A stretch of 13,641 nt of DNA, taken from DASZMJ01 sp035551935 (GTDB lineage Bacteria > Planctomycetota > Planctomycetia > Isosphaerales > Isosphaeraceae). The notes below the pieces were generated by a model. It had not been told where the DNA came from and did no database searches. It worked only from the letters and a program-made list of their open reading frames with translations. Location of the stretch: NCBI GenBank assembly GCA_035551935.1, contig DASZMJ010000635.1:1-13641 (forward strand). The letters are read 5' to 3'. This document shows, one piece after another, positions 6,603 through 13,231 of this stretch. A program made the translations under genes and the position numbers. Each line of letters begins with the position of its first letter. Positions within the stretch are counted from its first letter, which is position 1.

Positions 6603-7637
6603 TCAGCGCGTCACCCTCGTCGCCGGGAAGTTCTGGACGTCGATGTAGCGGTACGAGCCGTTGGTGGCGATGGCGAGCTTGCGGAGGGGGTTGGAGATGC
6701 CGGGGTCGGGGCCGATGCCGAACTCGATGCACTGGATGCGGGTCGGCCCGGCCTCGTCGGCGATCGACTCGGCGTCGTGGTTGGTCATCCCCTGGGCGTC
6801 GGTCAGGAAGAAGACGACCTCGGGGTGGAGGTCCAGGGCGCGGCGGAGGGCGACCATCTGGTCGGTGTTGTCGTTGGGGTCGATGCGGGCCAGGAGCGAG
6901 CGGAGGCGGGCCTTGTTGGCGGCGTTGGCGGGCATCATGCCGGGGCGGCCGGTCGCGTCGGGGAGGACGACGGTGGCCTGGTTATAGAGGATGACGCCGA
7001 CCTTGACGTCGGGCGGGAGCTGGGTGAGGCTGGCGATCAGCTCGCGCTTGGCGACGTCGAGCGCCGCGTGGTCGGCCATGCTGCCGGAGCGGTCGATGAG
7101 GTAGACGAACGAGGTCGCCTGCTCGCGGGCGCCGAAGAACTCGGTGCCGGGGCCGACCCCCTTGCCGACCCCGCCGCCGGAGCCCCCCCCCGAGCCGCCG
7201 CCGCCGCCGGCGCCGGGGCCCGGCAGCACGCCGGGGCCGGTCAACAGCGGGCCGGGCAGGGCCCGCTCGTTCGGGTCGGCGGCGGTCGGTGCGGGTAATG
7301 CCTCGGCGAGCAAGGCGTCGGCCTCCGCGTCGCGCGCCGCGCCGCGCTCGGCGCGGCCGTCGGCGGCGATCCGCACCGACTCCAACGGCGCCTCGCCGCC
7401 GAGCTCGCCCGGCCCGCCGCCCGCGGACCTCGACGGCTCCTTCGCGCGGTTGTCCGCCGGGCCGAACTCGCCGCGGAGGGCCCGCGGCTCCTCATCCGCG
7501 CGCGGCAAGGCCAGGCCGACGGCGACCAACGAGGCCACGCCGAGCACGACGACGTGGAAGATCGTCGAGCCGAACATGGCCCTCGGGCTCGTCCACGGGG
7601 ATCGCCCCAGCTCAACCTTCGTCGCCGACTCGCTCAT
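6603..7637 (-). CDS. Membrane-anchored VWA-domain protein
   Basis: The 344-aa product (ATG at 7637; a GTG at 7640 is in frame, and GGAGG upstream serves either) has a short cytoplasmic N-terminus, one membrane segment at about 23-44, a low-complexity Gly/Pro/Ala linker to about residue 165 with a GGGGGSGGGSGGG run, and a von Willebrand factor A domain to the C-terminus. The MIDAS metal site is visible as DRSGSM (D182, S184, S186), with a later NDNTDQ (Thr ligand) and FLTDAQG (Asp ligand), so it is complete. It is the last gene of the exbB-exbD-exbD operon and overlaps the preceding gene by 26 nt. Topology puts the VWA domain outside the cytoplasmic membrane, where it could bind a partner reached by the proton-driven ExbB/D motor. 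The partner is unknown. Confidence 0.88.
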   Translation of the reverse strand: MSESATKVELGRSPWTSPRAMFGSTIFHVVVLGVASLVAVGLALPRADEEPRALRGEFGPADNRAKEPSRSAGGGPGELGGEAPLESVRIAADGRAERGAARDAEADALLAEALPAPTAADPNERALPGPLLTGPGVLPGPGAGGGGGSGGGSGGGVGKGVGPGTEFFGAREQATSFVYLIDRSGSMADHAALDVAKRELIASLTQLPPDVKVGVILYNQATVVLPDATGRPGMMPANAANKARLRSLLARIDPNDNTDQMVALRRALDLHPEVVFFLTDAQGMTNHDAESIADEAGPTRIQCIEFGIGPDPGISNPLRKLAIATNGSYRYIDVQNFPATRVTR

Positions 7638-8277
7638 CACCGTCCCCTCCGGGGCCGCCGCCCGGCCGATCGTCGAGGAACTCCGGCCTCGCGCCCAGGT
7701 CGCGGTCGGCCCGGCGCGGCGCCGGCCGGCCGAGGTGCTGCCGGCCGAGGAACAAGAGCACCCCGGCGGCGAGGACCGCCCCGACCGCCCAGTCGAGCGT
7801 CGCCCGCCCCTGGCGGCCGGCCCCGACCGGCCCCGAGTCGATCGCGACCGGGGCCCCCGGGCCGACGATCAAGGGGGCCAGGCGGGCGACGTCCCCACCT
7901 TGATAGGATACGCGCTTGAGGAACGTCCCGGCAAATCGGACCGAGGTCCCGGCCGCGGGCTCGGGCCCCGCGCGGACGTCGGGATGGACGAGGCAGATCA
8001 GGTCGCCCGAGGCCGCCGTGATCCAGACCTCGACCCGGGGCGGGAGCCTCCCCGACGCCGGCGCCCGGAATCGTCGCGTGACCGTCCCCTCGACGCGCAC
8101 CCGACGCCCGCGGAATTCCTCCGGGCGTTGCCAGAGGTCCCGGAACGCGACCGCGACGGCCGTCGCGGCCGGATCGGCCTCGAGCGCGGCCTTGTACGCG
8201 GGGATCTCGGGGAGCGAGATCCCCGCGTCGTCCCCGACCATCGCCAGCACGGCCAGGACCGGGGCGAGGCCGATCAT
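7612..8277 (-). CDS. Signal-peptide, single-membrane-segment protein with OB-like domain
   Basis: The 221-aa product is of unknown function. It begins with a short hydrophobic leader (residues 2-15). A beta-rich region at about 56-138 follows (RRVRVEGTVTRRF, PRVEVWITAASGDLICLVHP, TSVRFAGTFLKRVSY), with the strand spacing and 'rVrveGtv' opening of OB-fold proteins. A membrane helix lies at about 163-178 and the cytoplasmic tail of about 40 residues is Gly/Asp/Arg-rich. The ATG overlaps the preceding exbD stop by 4 nt (ATGA) and its 3' end overlaps the VWA gene, so it is surely co-translated with both. Position suggests a periplasmic component or assembly factor of the ExbBD-VWA system. The OB call rests on pattern only. 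Confidence 0.7.
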   Translation of the reverse strand: MIGLAPVLAVLAMVGDDAGISLPEIPAYKAALEADPAATAVAVAFRDLWQRPEEFRGRRVRVEGTVTRRFRAPASGRLPPRVEVWITAASGDLICLVHPDVRAGPEPAAGTSVRFAGTFLKRVSYQGGDVARLAPLIVGPGAPVAIDSGPVGAGRQGRATLDWAVGAVLAAGVLLFLGRQHLGRPAPRRADRDLGARPEFLDDRPGGGPGGDGDERVGDEG

Positions 8278-8801
8278 GGCGCGACCCCCCGGGCCGCCCT
8301 CGGCCGCGCGGGGTCGGCGAGCCGGAGCGACGTGACGCCGGCCGTGGAGCAGGCGCCGATGAGCCGGGCGGCGGGCCCGAAGCGGAGGCGGTCGTCGGCC
8401 ACGAGCAGGACGCGCAACGGGCGGTCGCCGAGCAGGTCGCGGTACCGCTTCAGCCGCTCGCCCAGGGCCTCGGGCGAGGGGACCTCGGCCGCGCCGAGCT
8501 TCAGCGACTTCAAGCCGCCGAGGTCGTCGGCGGTGGCGCGGACGATCAGGTCGGTGTCGAGGTCGGCGTCGACGAACCGCGACGGCGCGGGCTTGGCCTC
8601 GCCGGCCGGGTCGCCGGGCAAGGCGGCGGGCGCGGTGGGCAGGTACAAGTCGATCCGCGCCTCCAGCGACGGGGCCTGGAACGTCAGGATGAAGAAGGCG
8701 AGGAGCTGGAAGGCCATGTCGAGCATCGGCGTGATCGGGAAGGGGACCTCCTCGTCGATCCTCGGGCGTCGCGGGCGTCGGGCGCGTGCGGAAAGGCTCA
8801 T
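8274..8801 (-). CDS. exbD: ExbD/TolR-family proton-channel subunit (second copy)
   Basis: The 175-aa product has a basic cytoplasmic N-terminus, then PITPMLDMAFQLLAFFIL with the essential membrane Asp of the family at D28, a single membrane helix (about 24-42), and a periplasmic domain from about 45 with a conserved-looking end (LRVLLVADDRLRFGPAARL). ExbD/TolR dimers sit in the pore of an ExbB/TolQ pentamer and carry proton-driven motion to the periplasm. It overlaps the first exbD by 4 nt (ATGA at 8801-8798) and the next gene by 4 nt. The two exbD products differ clearly outside the membrane segment, so they may form a heterodimer instead of two redundant copies. Confidence 0.9.
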   Translation of the reverse strand: MSLSARARRPRRPRIDEEVPFPITPMLDMAFQLLAFFILTFQAPSLEARIDLYLPTAPAALPGDPAGEAKPAPSRFVDADLDTDLIVRATADDLGGLKSLKLGAAEVPSPEALGERLKRYRDLLGDRPLRVLLVADDRLRFGPAARLIGACSTAGVTSLRLADPARPRAARGVAP

Positions 8802-9274
8802 GGCGCGCGCTCCCGGATCACGACGATCGTGAAGTGGGCGAAGCCCCGCTCCTGCGCCGTCGCCAGGGTCCGCCGGACGTCGCCGTACGCCGCGTCGCGG
8901 TCGGCGCGGATGATGACCAGGGTCGGCAGCTCCTCGGCCGCGCCCTTGGGCTCGAGGATCGCCTGCCCTTCGCGTCGGGCCCTGGCCTGCTCCCTCCACC
9001 ACACGGCCGCCGCGGGCCCGAGCAGGGCCCGCCTCCCGTCGACGATCGCCCCGCGGCGGTCGACGGTCGCGACCAGGCGATCGAGCGCCAGCTCCCCCGT
9101 CGGCAAGGCCGCCGGCGCCACCGGCAGGCGCACCGTGGCCGTCGCCCCCTCGATCCGCGCGCCGAAGTGGACCAGCATCATGAAGAAGGTGATGAGCTGG
9201 AGGACCACGTCGAGCAACGGCGTCAGGTTCAGGCTCACCTCCGCCGCGCCGCGCTCCCGAGAACGTCCGGGCAT
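8798..9274 (-). CDS. exbD: ExbD/TolR-family proton-channel subunit (first copy)
   Basis: The 158-aa product is of typical ExbD length. The N-terminus carries VSLNLTPLLDVVLQLITFF with the key Asp at D22 and one membrane helix (about 20-38). The periplasmic domain ends in the usual pattern LVIIRADRDAAYGDVRRTL followed by an AQERGF helix and FTIVVI strand. GAGGA seven nt before the ATG supports this start. It is separated from exbB by 128 nt that hold a palindrome, but it is on the same strand and functionally linked. The stop overlaps the second exbD start (ATGA). Confidence 0.93.
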   Translation of the reverse strand: MPGRSRERGAAEVSLNLTPLLDVVLQLITFFMMLVHFGARIEGATATVRLPVAPAALPTGELALDRLVATVDRRGAIVDGRRALLGPAAAVWWREQARARREGQAILEPKGAAEELPTLVIIRADRDAAYGDVRRTLATAQERGFAHFTIVVIRERAP

Positions 9275-9296
9275 GGGTCAGTCCTCGAGGCAGGGC

Positions 9297-9400
9297 GGAT
9301 TCACCGCGGAGGACGCCGAGAGATAAGAGGATTAAAGAGAGATTTATTCAAAATATATCAATTTATTATAGGAGGCCTCCGCGTCCTCTGCGGTGAATCC
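9297..9400. repeat. Palindromic intergenic repeat inside the exb operon
   Basis: Arms at 9297-9316 and 9381-9400 pair over 20 nt with one mismatch (core GGATTCACCGCGGAGGACGC), with a 64-nt AT-rich spacer. This is a family I associate with 'TTCACCGCAGAGGACGC' intergenic repeats (recollection). Its right edge is 2 nt beyond the exbB stop at 9403, placing it between exbB and exbD. It could cut transcript levels downstream of exbB or act as a 3' stabiliser. Confidence 0.8.
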
Positions 9401-9402
9401 CG

Positions 9403-10245
9403 TCATCCCTCCTTCGGCCCGCCGATGGCCGGCCGCGCCGGGCCGGCGGGGGGGGCGTTGACGAGCGGGTGCGACGGCCGGACGCCGGGGGCGAACTGCT
9501 CGAGCAGGGACTCGGCGGCGATCTGGGCCTCGATCGAGAGCCGGGCGATCCGGTTGCGGAAGAAGGCGTACGACGAGATCGCCGGGATCGACAGCGCGAT
9601 CCCCTCGAGCGTGGCGAACAGCGCCGTCGAGATCCCGCCGGCGAGCTGGCTGGCCTGCGGCGTGCCGGTCGTGGCCATCACGCGGAAGCTGATGATCATG
9701 CCGTAGACCGTCCCCACCAGGCCGATCATCGGGCCGAGCGTGCCGACGGTCGAGAGGTACGTGGTGCGGTGCTCCATCGCCATCGTCGCGTCGTCGTTGG
9801 CCATCTCCATGGCGCGGATCGCCGGCGGCAGGCCCGAGGGCAGCTTGCGGACCCCGGCGGCCAACGTCCGCGCCAGCAGCGAGCGGTCGGCGGTCAGCCG
9901 CTGGTACGCCTCGGAGTAGCTCTTGAGGCGCAGCAGGTCGCCCAGCTCGCGGGCGAGCGGGTCGGGGATCGCGACCGAGCGGCGGTATTCGAACGACATC
10001 CAGACGACCAGCGCGACGAGGTAGAACGACAGGCCGAGGATGACCAGGCCGATCGGCCCCGAGGCGCGGGCGCCCCAGCGGAAGATCGACTCGTTGGGGT
10101 CGACGCGGACGGCCGCCGCGGCGGGCTCGTTGCCGGCCGGGGGCGCATCGGCGCCTTGCCCGCGCGCCTCGGCCGCGACGACCCACACCATCAGCGCCAG
10201 GGCCGCCGCCGCGACCGCCGGCCGAGCCCCCTTCGCCAGCAACAC
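9403..10245 (-). CDS. exbB: MotA/TolQ/ExbB proton-channel protein with signal peptide
   Basis: The 280-aa product is the channel core of the operon. I chose the GTG at 10245 because GGAGG lies five bases upstream and the protein then begins with a signal peptide (hydrophobic 10-25, likely cleavage near 27-31). The open frame extends further upstream only through repeat DNA. A membrane helix spans 65-85, a cytoplasmic loop 86-160, then the paired helices with the family motifs TLGPMIGLVGTVYGMIISF (169-187) and ALFATLEGIALSIPAI (208-223). A leader and extended N-terminal periplasmic segment occur in some TonB-system ExbB proteins. Pentamers of this family conduct protons with ExbD in the pore. 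It is the first gene of the operon; no clear promoter is visible upstream. Confidence 0.93.
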   Translation of the reverse strand: MLLAKGARPAVAAAALALMVWVVAAEARGQGADAPPAGNEPAAAAVRVDPNESIFRWGARASGPIGLVILGLSFYLVALVVWMSFEYRRSVAIPDPLARELGDLLRLKSYSEAYQRLTADRSLLARTLAAGVRKLPSGLPPAIRAMEMANDDATMAMEHRTTYLSTVGTLGPMIGLVGTVYGMIISFRVMATTGTPQASQLAGGISTALFATLEGIALSIPAISSYAFFRNRIARLSIEAQIAAESLLEQFAPGVRPSHPLVNAPPAGPARPAIGGPKEG

Positions 10246-10514
10246 GCCGTCCTCCGCCCCGGGCCGCCGTCCTGTTCCCCGTTTTTTCGAGCTTAACCGA
10301 ACCTTCCCCCGGCCGACAACCGCCCGAACGATCGAGGCCGGGGATTGCAGGGTCCCCGGACCGCCGGGCCGGTTGCCGGGGGGGACGGTCTCGAGGCCGG
10401 GGACGTTGCCATCCTCCCGGGGGACGAATCCGGCCGCGTGCAAGCGAGGGACCGCGCTGGTAGACTCGGACGAACAGCCGAGAGCGGTTCTCAGGCGCAT
10501 GGCCCACGCCCGCC
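10246..10514. other. Gap between divergent exbB and type IIG remnant
   Basis: No gene is supported here. The minus-strand frame of exbB stays open through it but lacks a better start signal. No convincing promoter for either direction can be picked out. The palindrome at 10515 follows. Confidence 0.4.
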
Positions 10515-10594
10515 GGGTGGCACGCCCGGAGTCGGCGACGGGCGTGGTCGGCGCGCGGGCCCCACGCCCGTCGCCGACCCCGGGCGTGCCACCC
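10515..10594. repeat. Palindromic intergenic repeat, 33-bp arms
   Basis: The arms at 10515-10547 and 10562-10594 pair at 32 of 33 positions, with a 14-nt spacer. Each arm contains GGGTGGCACGCCCGG followed by GTCGGCGACGGGCGTGG. It is followed by a short run of CCCATG units (about 10591-10608). It lies 54 nt upstream of the type IIG start and differs in sequence from the other palindromes in the window. Confidence 0.85.
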
Positions 10595-10648
10595 ATGCCC
10601 ATGCCCATGCGCAACCCGAGCGGGAACCGCTCGAGATGAGAGGGGTCG

Positions 10649-11245
10649 GTGCTCCAGATCGACGAGCGGAAGGCGCGCCTGGCGGAATTCGTCGGGTGGG
10701 TCGGCCAGAACATCAAGGGAGACGAGAAGGGGGAGGCGCAGGTCTTCCTCGACCGCCTCTTCCGCGGCTTCGGGCACGAGGGGGCGCGCGAGGCGGGCGC
10801 GACGTTCGAGGAGCGCGTCAAGAAGGCCGACGGCAAGGGGACGTCGTTCGCGGACCTGGTCTGGAAGCCGGTCGTCCTCGTCGAGATGAAGAAGCGGGGC
10901 GAGGACCTGGGCAAGCACTACCGCCAGGCGTTCGACGACTGGACGCGGCTCGTGCCGGGACGGCCGCGGTACGTCGTCCTCTGCAACTTCGACGAGCTCT
11001 GGGTCTACGACTTCGACACCCAGATGGACGCCCCCGTCGACCGCGTCGCGCTGGCCGACCTGCCGTCGCGCTGGGGCGCCCTCGCCTTCCTCTTCCCCAG
11101 GCCCGAGAAGCCGATCTTCGGCAACGACCAGGTCGCCGTCACCCGCAAGGCGGCGGACTACCTGGCCGACTGCTTCAACAAGCTCGTCAGCCCCGCCCGG
11201 CTCGGCGGGCCGATCGAGCCGCCCGGCGGGCTTACTCAATGCTGA
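10649..11245 (+). pseudogene. N-terminal fragment of a type IIG restriction-modification enzyme
   Basis: This open frame (198 aa, GTG start with GAGAGGGG just upstream) matches the first part of the large fused type IIG (Eco57I/MmeI-like) restriction-methyltransferases, which are usually about 900-1000 aa. Visible parts are the N-terminal GDEKGEAQVFLDRLFRGFGH, the nuclease centre with D69 (FADLVWKP) and E79-x-K81 (VEMKKRGED), and YVVLCNFDELWVYDF. The match runs to about residue 180 (ADCFNKLV, base 11189), after which normal proteins continue with an AEDI-containing helical region and the methyltransferase. Here about 14 unrelated residues, then the R-M cassette, end the frame at 11245. The nuclease domain is intact on paper but has lost its specificity and methyltransferase parts, so it is presumably inactive. 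The tail of the same protein type is at 13232. Confidence 0.82.
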
Positions 11246-12140
11246 TCGTCTTCTTAAGCCCGGAGCGAAGCCAGGTGACACAGGTCTCGAAGTCATCAGT
11301 CCAGTCGGTGTCGGGAGCGGGCGAGATCGGCTGGAACTTGAGTAGGCGAGAGGGATCGTTGGGGTCGGGTAGTAGCCAATCGGCGACGGTGTAGAGGAAC
11401 GAAGACCAGGAGTTCTTCGACGGAAACATCGAGACGGCGAGAATATCGAATTCTCCGAATCGATAAGGTCGCGTCGATCCCTGCGTCCTCCGATCGGTCC
11501 CGCCCCGGGTCCGTTGCGTCTCGACGACGTACTTCTTGTCCGGAAAACGCCGGTTCGCCTGCCGGGCCGTCATCGGGATTCCATCTTTGCTCCGCTGAAG
11601 TTTGACCTGTACTTTGATAGATCCGCCCTCATCTTTCAGAAGAAAGTCATAGGGCGGATTCCCATCGATTTCCTCGCTCGACCACCCCGTCAGTTCCCTC
11701 GCAACGTAGATATCAAAGGCGGCCTGAGCGATGACGCCCCGTATCATCCGAAGTGTCAAGGAGCCCGACCGTTCGATGGCCTCGAGAATGACCTCCGCCC
11801 GGATGCCGAGCCGGGTTTCGAGGGGATGGATGGGGAACTCTTCCCGGAGTTTTCGAAAGACCTCAAGGCGCGTCTCCGGCCGAATCGATGAAAGAAGCGC
11901 AAGAGCACGAGCCAGCTCTCTTGCCTCCGCATCCCTGGGGCGACCCGCGGCCTGCGGCCGGAACGCCAGGATCTCAGAGCGGCTTACGAGGAGGTGGCCA
12001 CCGATCCTACGACTCTTCAGGCGACCTGCCCGCACCATCTTTGAGATCGCTTGGCGCGAGACCCCGTGCAGACGAGCGGCCTCGGCTTGTGAGATCCAAT
12101 CGGATGGGTCGGAAGGGCCCTCGGAAAAATTGGTTGACAA
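11232..12140 (-). CDS. Predicted type II restriction endonuclease with N-terminal HTH
   Basis: The 302-aa product is the likely restriction partner of the methyltransferase it is divergent to. Residues about 15-60 are a helix-turn-helix of the excisionase/MerR type (WISQAEAARLHGVSRQAISK, then GRLKSRRIGGHLLVSRSEIL). A helical linker follows to about 135. The C-terminal part has the outline of a PD-(D/E)xK nuclease: E149 in a leading helix, D165 in PPYDFLL, then Q178-x-K180 in IKVQVKLQRSKDG, as in QxK variants. Aromatic-rich strands (PYRFGEFDILAVSMFP) follow. The start is TTG at 12140 with AGGGA nine bases upstream; no better in-frame start exists. Alternatives are a regulator with a degenerate nuclease fold, or a non-nuclease accessory protein. 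Restriction specificity cannot be predicted. Confidence 0.65.
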   Translation of the reverse strand: MSTNFSEGPSDPSDWISQAEAARLHGVSRQAISKMVRAGRLKSRRIGGHLLVSRSEILAFRPQAAGRPRDAEARELARALALLSSIRPETRLEVFRKLREEFPIHPLETRLGIRAEVILEAIERSGSLTLRMIRGVIAQAAFDIYVARELTGWSSEEIDGNPPYDFLLKDEGGSIKVQVKLQRSKDGIPMTARQANRRFPDKKYVVETQRTRGGTDRRTQGSTRPYRFGEFDILAVSMFPSKNSWSSFLYTVADWLLPDPNDPSRLLKFQPISPAPDTDWTDDFETCVTWLRSGLKKTISIE

Positions 12141-12148
12141 TGTAAACC
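12132..12148. promoter_or_regulatory. 17-bp dyad at the divergent start: candidate operator
   Basis: GGTTGACA-A-TGTAAACC is a dyad with 7 of 8 matching positions per arm, centred on 12140. It covers the -35 box of the methyltransferase promoter and the TTG start of the nuclease gene. A protein bound here would block both. The HTH of the nuclease-like protein is the obvious candidate ligand (inference). Confidence 0.55.
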
Positions 12149-12162
12149 GTCCCTGTTATGCT
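12134..12162 (+). promoter_or_regulatory. Sigma-70-like promoter of the DNA methyltransferase gene
   Basis: A perfect TTGACA (12134-12139) is 17 nt from TATGCT (12157-12162; 4/6 to TATAAT). Transcription would start near 12169, giving a leader of about 73 nt before the ATG at 12242. No equally good promoter is visible for the opposite gene. Confidence 0.7.
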
Positions 12163-12241
12163 ATCCCATCGCCAACGTGGTGATCGGCGCAGGGTTCCTC
12201 GGCGATGAGCCAATCAGGATTGGGGACGACTCGGAGAAACC

Positions 12242-13213
12242 ATGGGCATCTCGCATCACCGGCGAATCGGGCAGGACTCTCTCGACTTCGAGGGCAGACC
12301 GAAGCTTCAAGTGCCGGGCTTTGATCCGTACTACAGCACTCGGCGCGGCGATGCCTACCTGGCCGATTCACACGCGGTCCTGCGGGCATTGCCCGCAGAT
12401 AGTATCAACGCCGTCGTGACTTCGCCACCGTATGCCTTGCACTTCAAGAAGGAGTACGGCAACGAGGAGAAGGCGGACTACGTCGAATGGTTCGGCGCCT
12501 TCGCGGGGGAGATCCACCGCGTCCTTGCGCCCGACGGCAGCTTTGTTCTGAACATCGGTGGCAGCTACAACCCGGGCACACCGACGCGGTCGCTCTACCA
12601 TTTCAAGCTGCTCATCGAGTTAGTCGAGACATACGGGTTTTATCTGGCCCAGGAGTTCTTCTGGTACAACCCGGCAAAGATGCCCATGCCCGCCGAGTGG
12701 GTTACGGTTCGCCGCGTTCGAGTCCGCGATTCGGTCGAATACGTCTGGTGGCTCTCAAAAACCCCCTGGCCGAAGGCGAACAATCGTGCCGTCCTCCGGC
12801 CCTATAGCAACGACATGCATCGCCTGAATCGAAAGGGGGTCGCCGCGCGGGTCCGGCCTTCGGGGCACAACATCAAATCCAGCTTCGGCGAAATCGCCGC
12901 GGGTGGCTCGATCCCGCCGAACGTCATCGAGGAGGAAGTTCCCACGGACATGCTCAAGTTCGGGAATAACGCCGCCAACGACACCTACACGAAGCGTTGC
13001 AAGGACGCCGGGATCAAGATCCACCCGGCCAGATTCCCTTCGGCGCTTCCCGATTTCTTCCTCCGCCTCGTCACCGAGCCCGGCGACATCGTACTCGACC
13101 CGTTCGCGGGCTCGAACACCACGGGCGCCGTCGCCGAAGCGCTCCATCTGCGATGGATCGCAGTCGAGAAGGTCGAAGAGTATATCAGCGCCAGCCGCTT
13201 TAGATTTGAGTAA
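12242..13213 (+). CDS. M.PvuII-like beta-class DNA methyltransferase (likely N4-cytosine)
   Basis: The 323-aa product has the beta-class motif order. Catalytic motif IV TSPPY is near the N-terminus (60-64), a target-recognition region lies in the middle, and SAM-binding motif I (DPFAGSNTTG, 286-295) is near the C-terminus. From memory it aligns along its length with M.PvuII (N4-cytosine at CAGCTG): shared blocks include KKEYGNEE, DGSFVLNIGGSY, VEYVWWLSKT-WPK, RPSGH, GGSIPPN, HPARFPSALPDFF and the SNTTG end. TSPPY fits N4-cytosine modification. GGAG five bases before the ATG supports the start. It is divergent to the HTH-nuclease gene, which does not resemble the small PvuII nuclease, so target specificity may differ. 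It would protect host DNA from the partner enzyme. Confidence 0.92.
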   Translation: MGISHHRRIGQDSLDFEGRPKLQVPGFDPYYSTRRGDAYLADSHAVLRALPADSINAVVTSPPYALHFKKEYGNEEKADYVEWFGAFAGEIHRVLAPDGSFVLNIGGSYNPGTPTRSLYHFKLLIELVETYGFYLAQEFFWYNPAKMPMPAEWVTVRRVRVRDSVEYVWWLSKTPWPKANNRAVLRPYSNDMHRLNRKGVAARVRPSGHNIKSSFGEIAAGGSIPPNVIEEEVPTDMLKFGNNAANDTYTKRCKDAGIKIHPARFPSALPDFFLRLVTEPGDIVLDPFAGSNTTGAVAEALHLRWIAVEKVEEYISASRFRFE

Positions 13214-13231
13214 TATACATGATAAGATTAT

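Larger units (their letters stand above)
11232..13213. mobile_element. Lower-GC R-M cassette replacing the core of the type IIG gene
   Basis: The cassette contains two divergent genes and ends exactly at their stop codons. Both ends carry an 8-bp inverted repeat: TTACTCAA at 11232-11239 and TTGAGTAA at 13206-13213, each including a stop codon. GC content and codon use are visibly more mixed than in the flanks, suggesting recent horizontal acquisition. No transposase, integrase or target duplication is visible, so the transfer route (homologous replacement, end joining, defence-locus swap) is open. An AT-rich stretch (13214-13231) with a GATAA/TTATC dyad lies between the right end and the type IIG tail. 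Confidence 0.65.

Noticed and set aside
7144..8832. Long + strand open frame across the exbD region
   Set aside because: It is antisense to exbD, the OB-like gene and part of the VWA gene, all of which have motifs and coupled overlaps; its product is low-complexity Pro/Arg/Ser.
6603..10245. exbB-exbD operon as a Zorya-type anti-phage system
   Set aside because: Zorya uses MotA/MotB-like ZorA/ZorB with a peptidoglycan-binding domain and effector nucleases or helicases. None of those is present here.
6488..10594. Palindromes as a CRISPR array
   Set aside because: The repeats differ from each other in sequence, are kilobases apart and have no regular spacers.
10246..10914. N-terminal extension of exbB
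   Set aside because: The open frame continues through the 33-bp palindrome and antisense to the type IIG remnant. The GTG at 10245 with GGAGG upstream and a signal peptide fits better.
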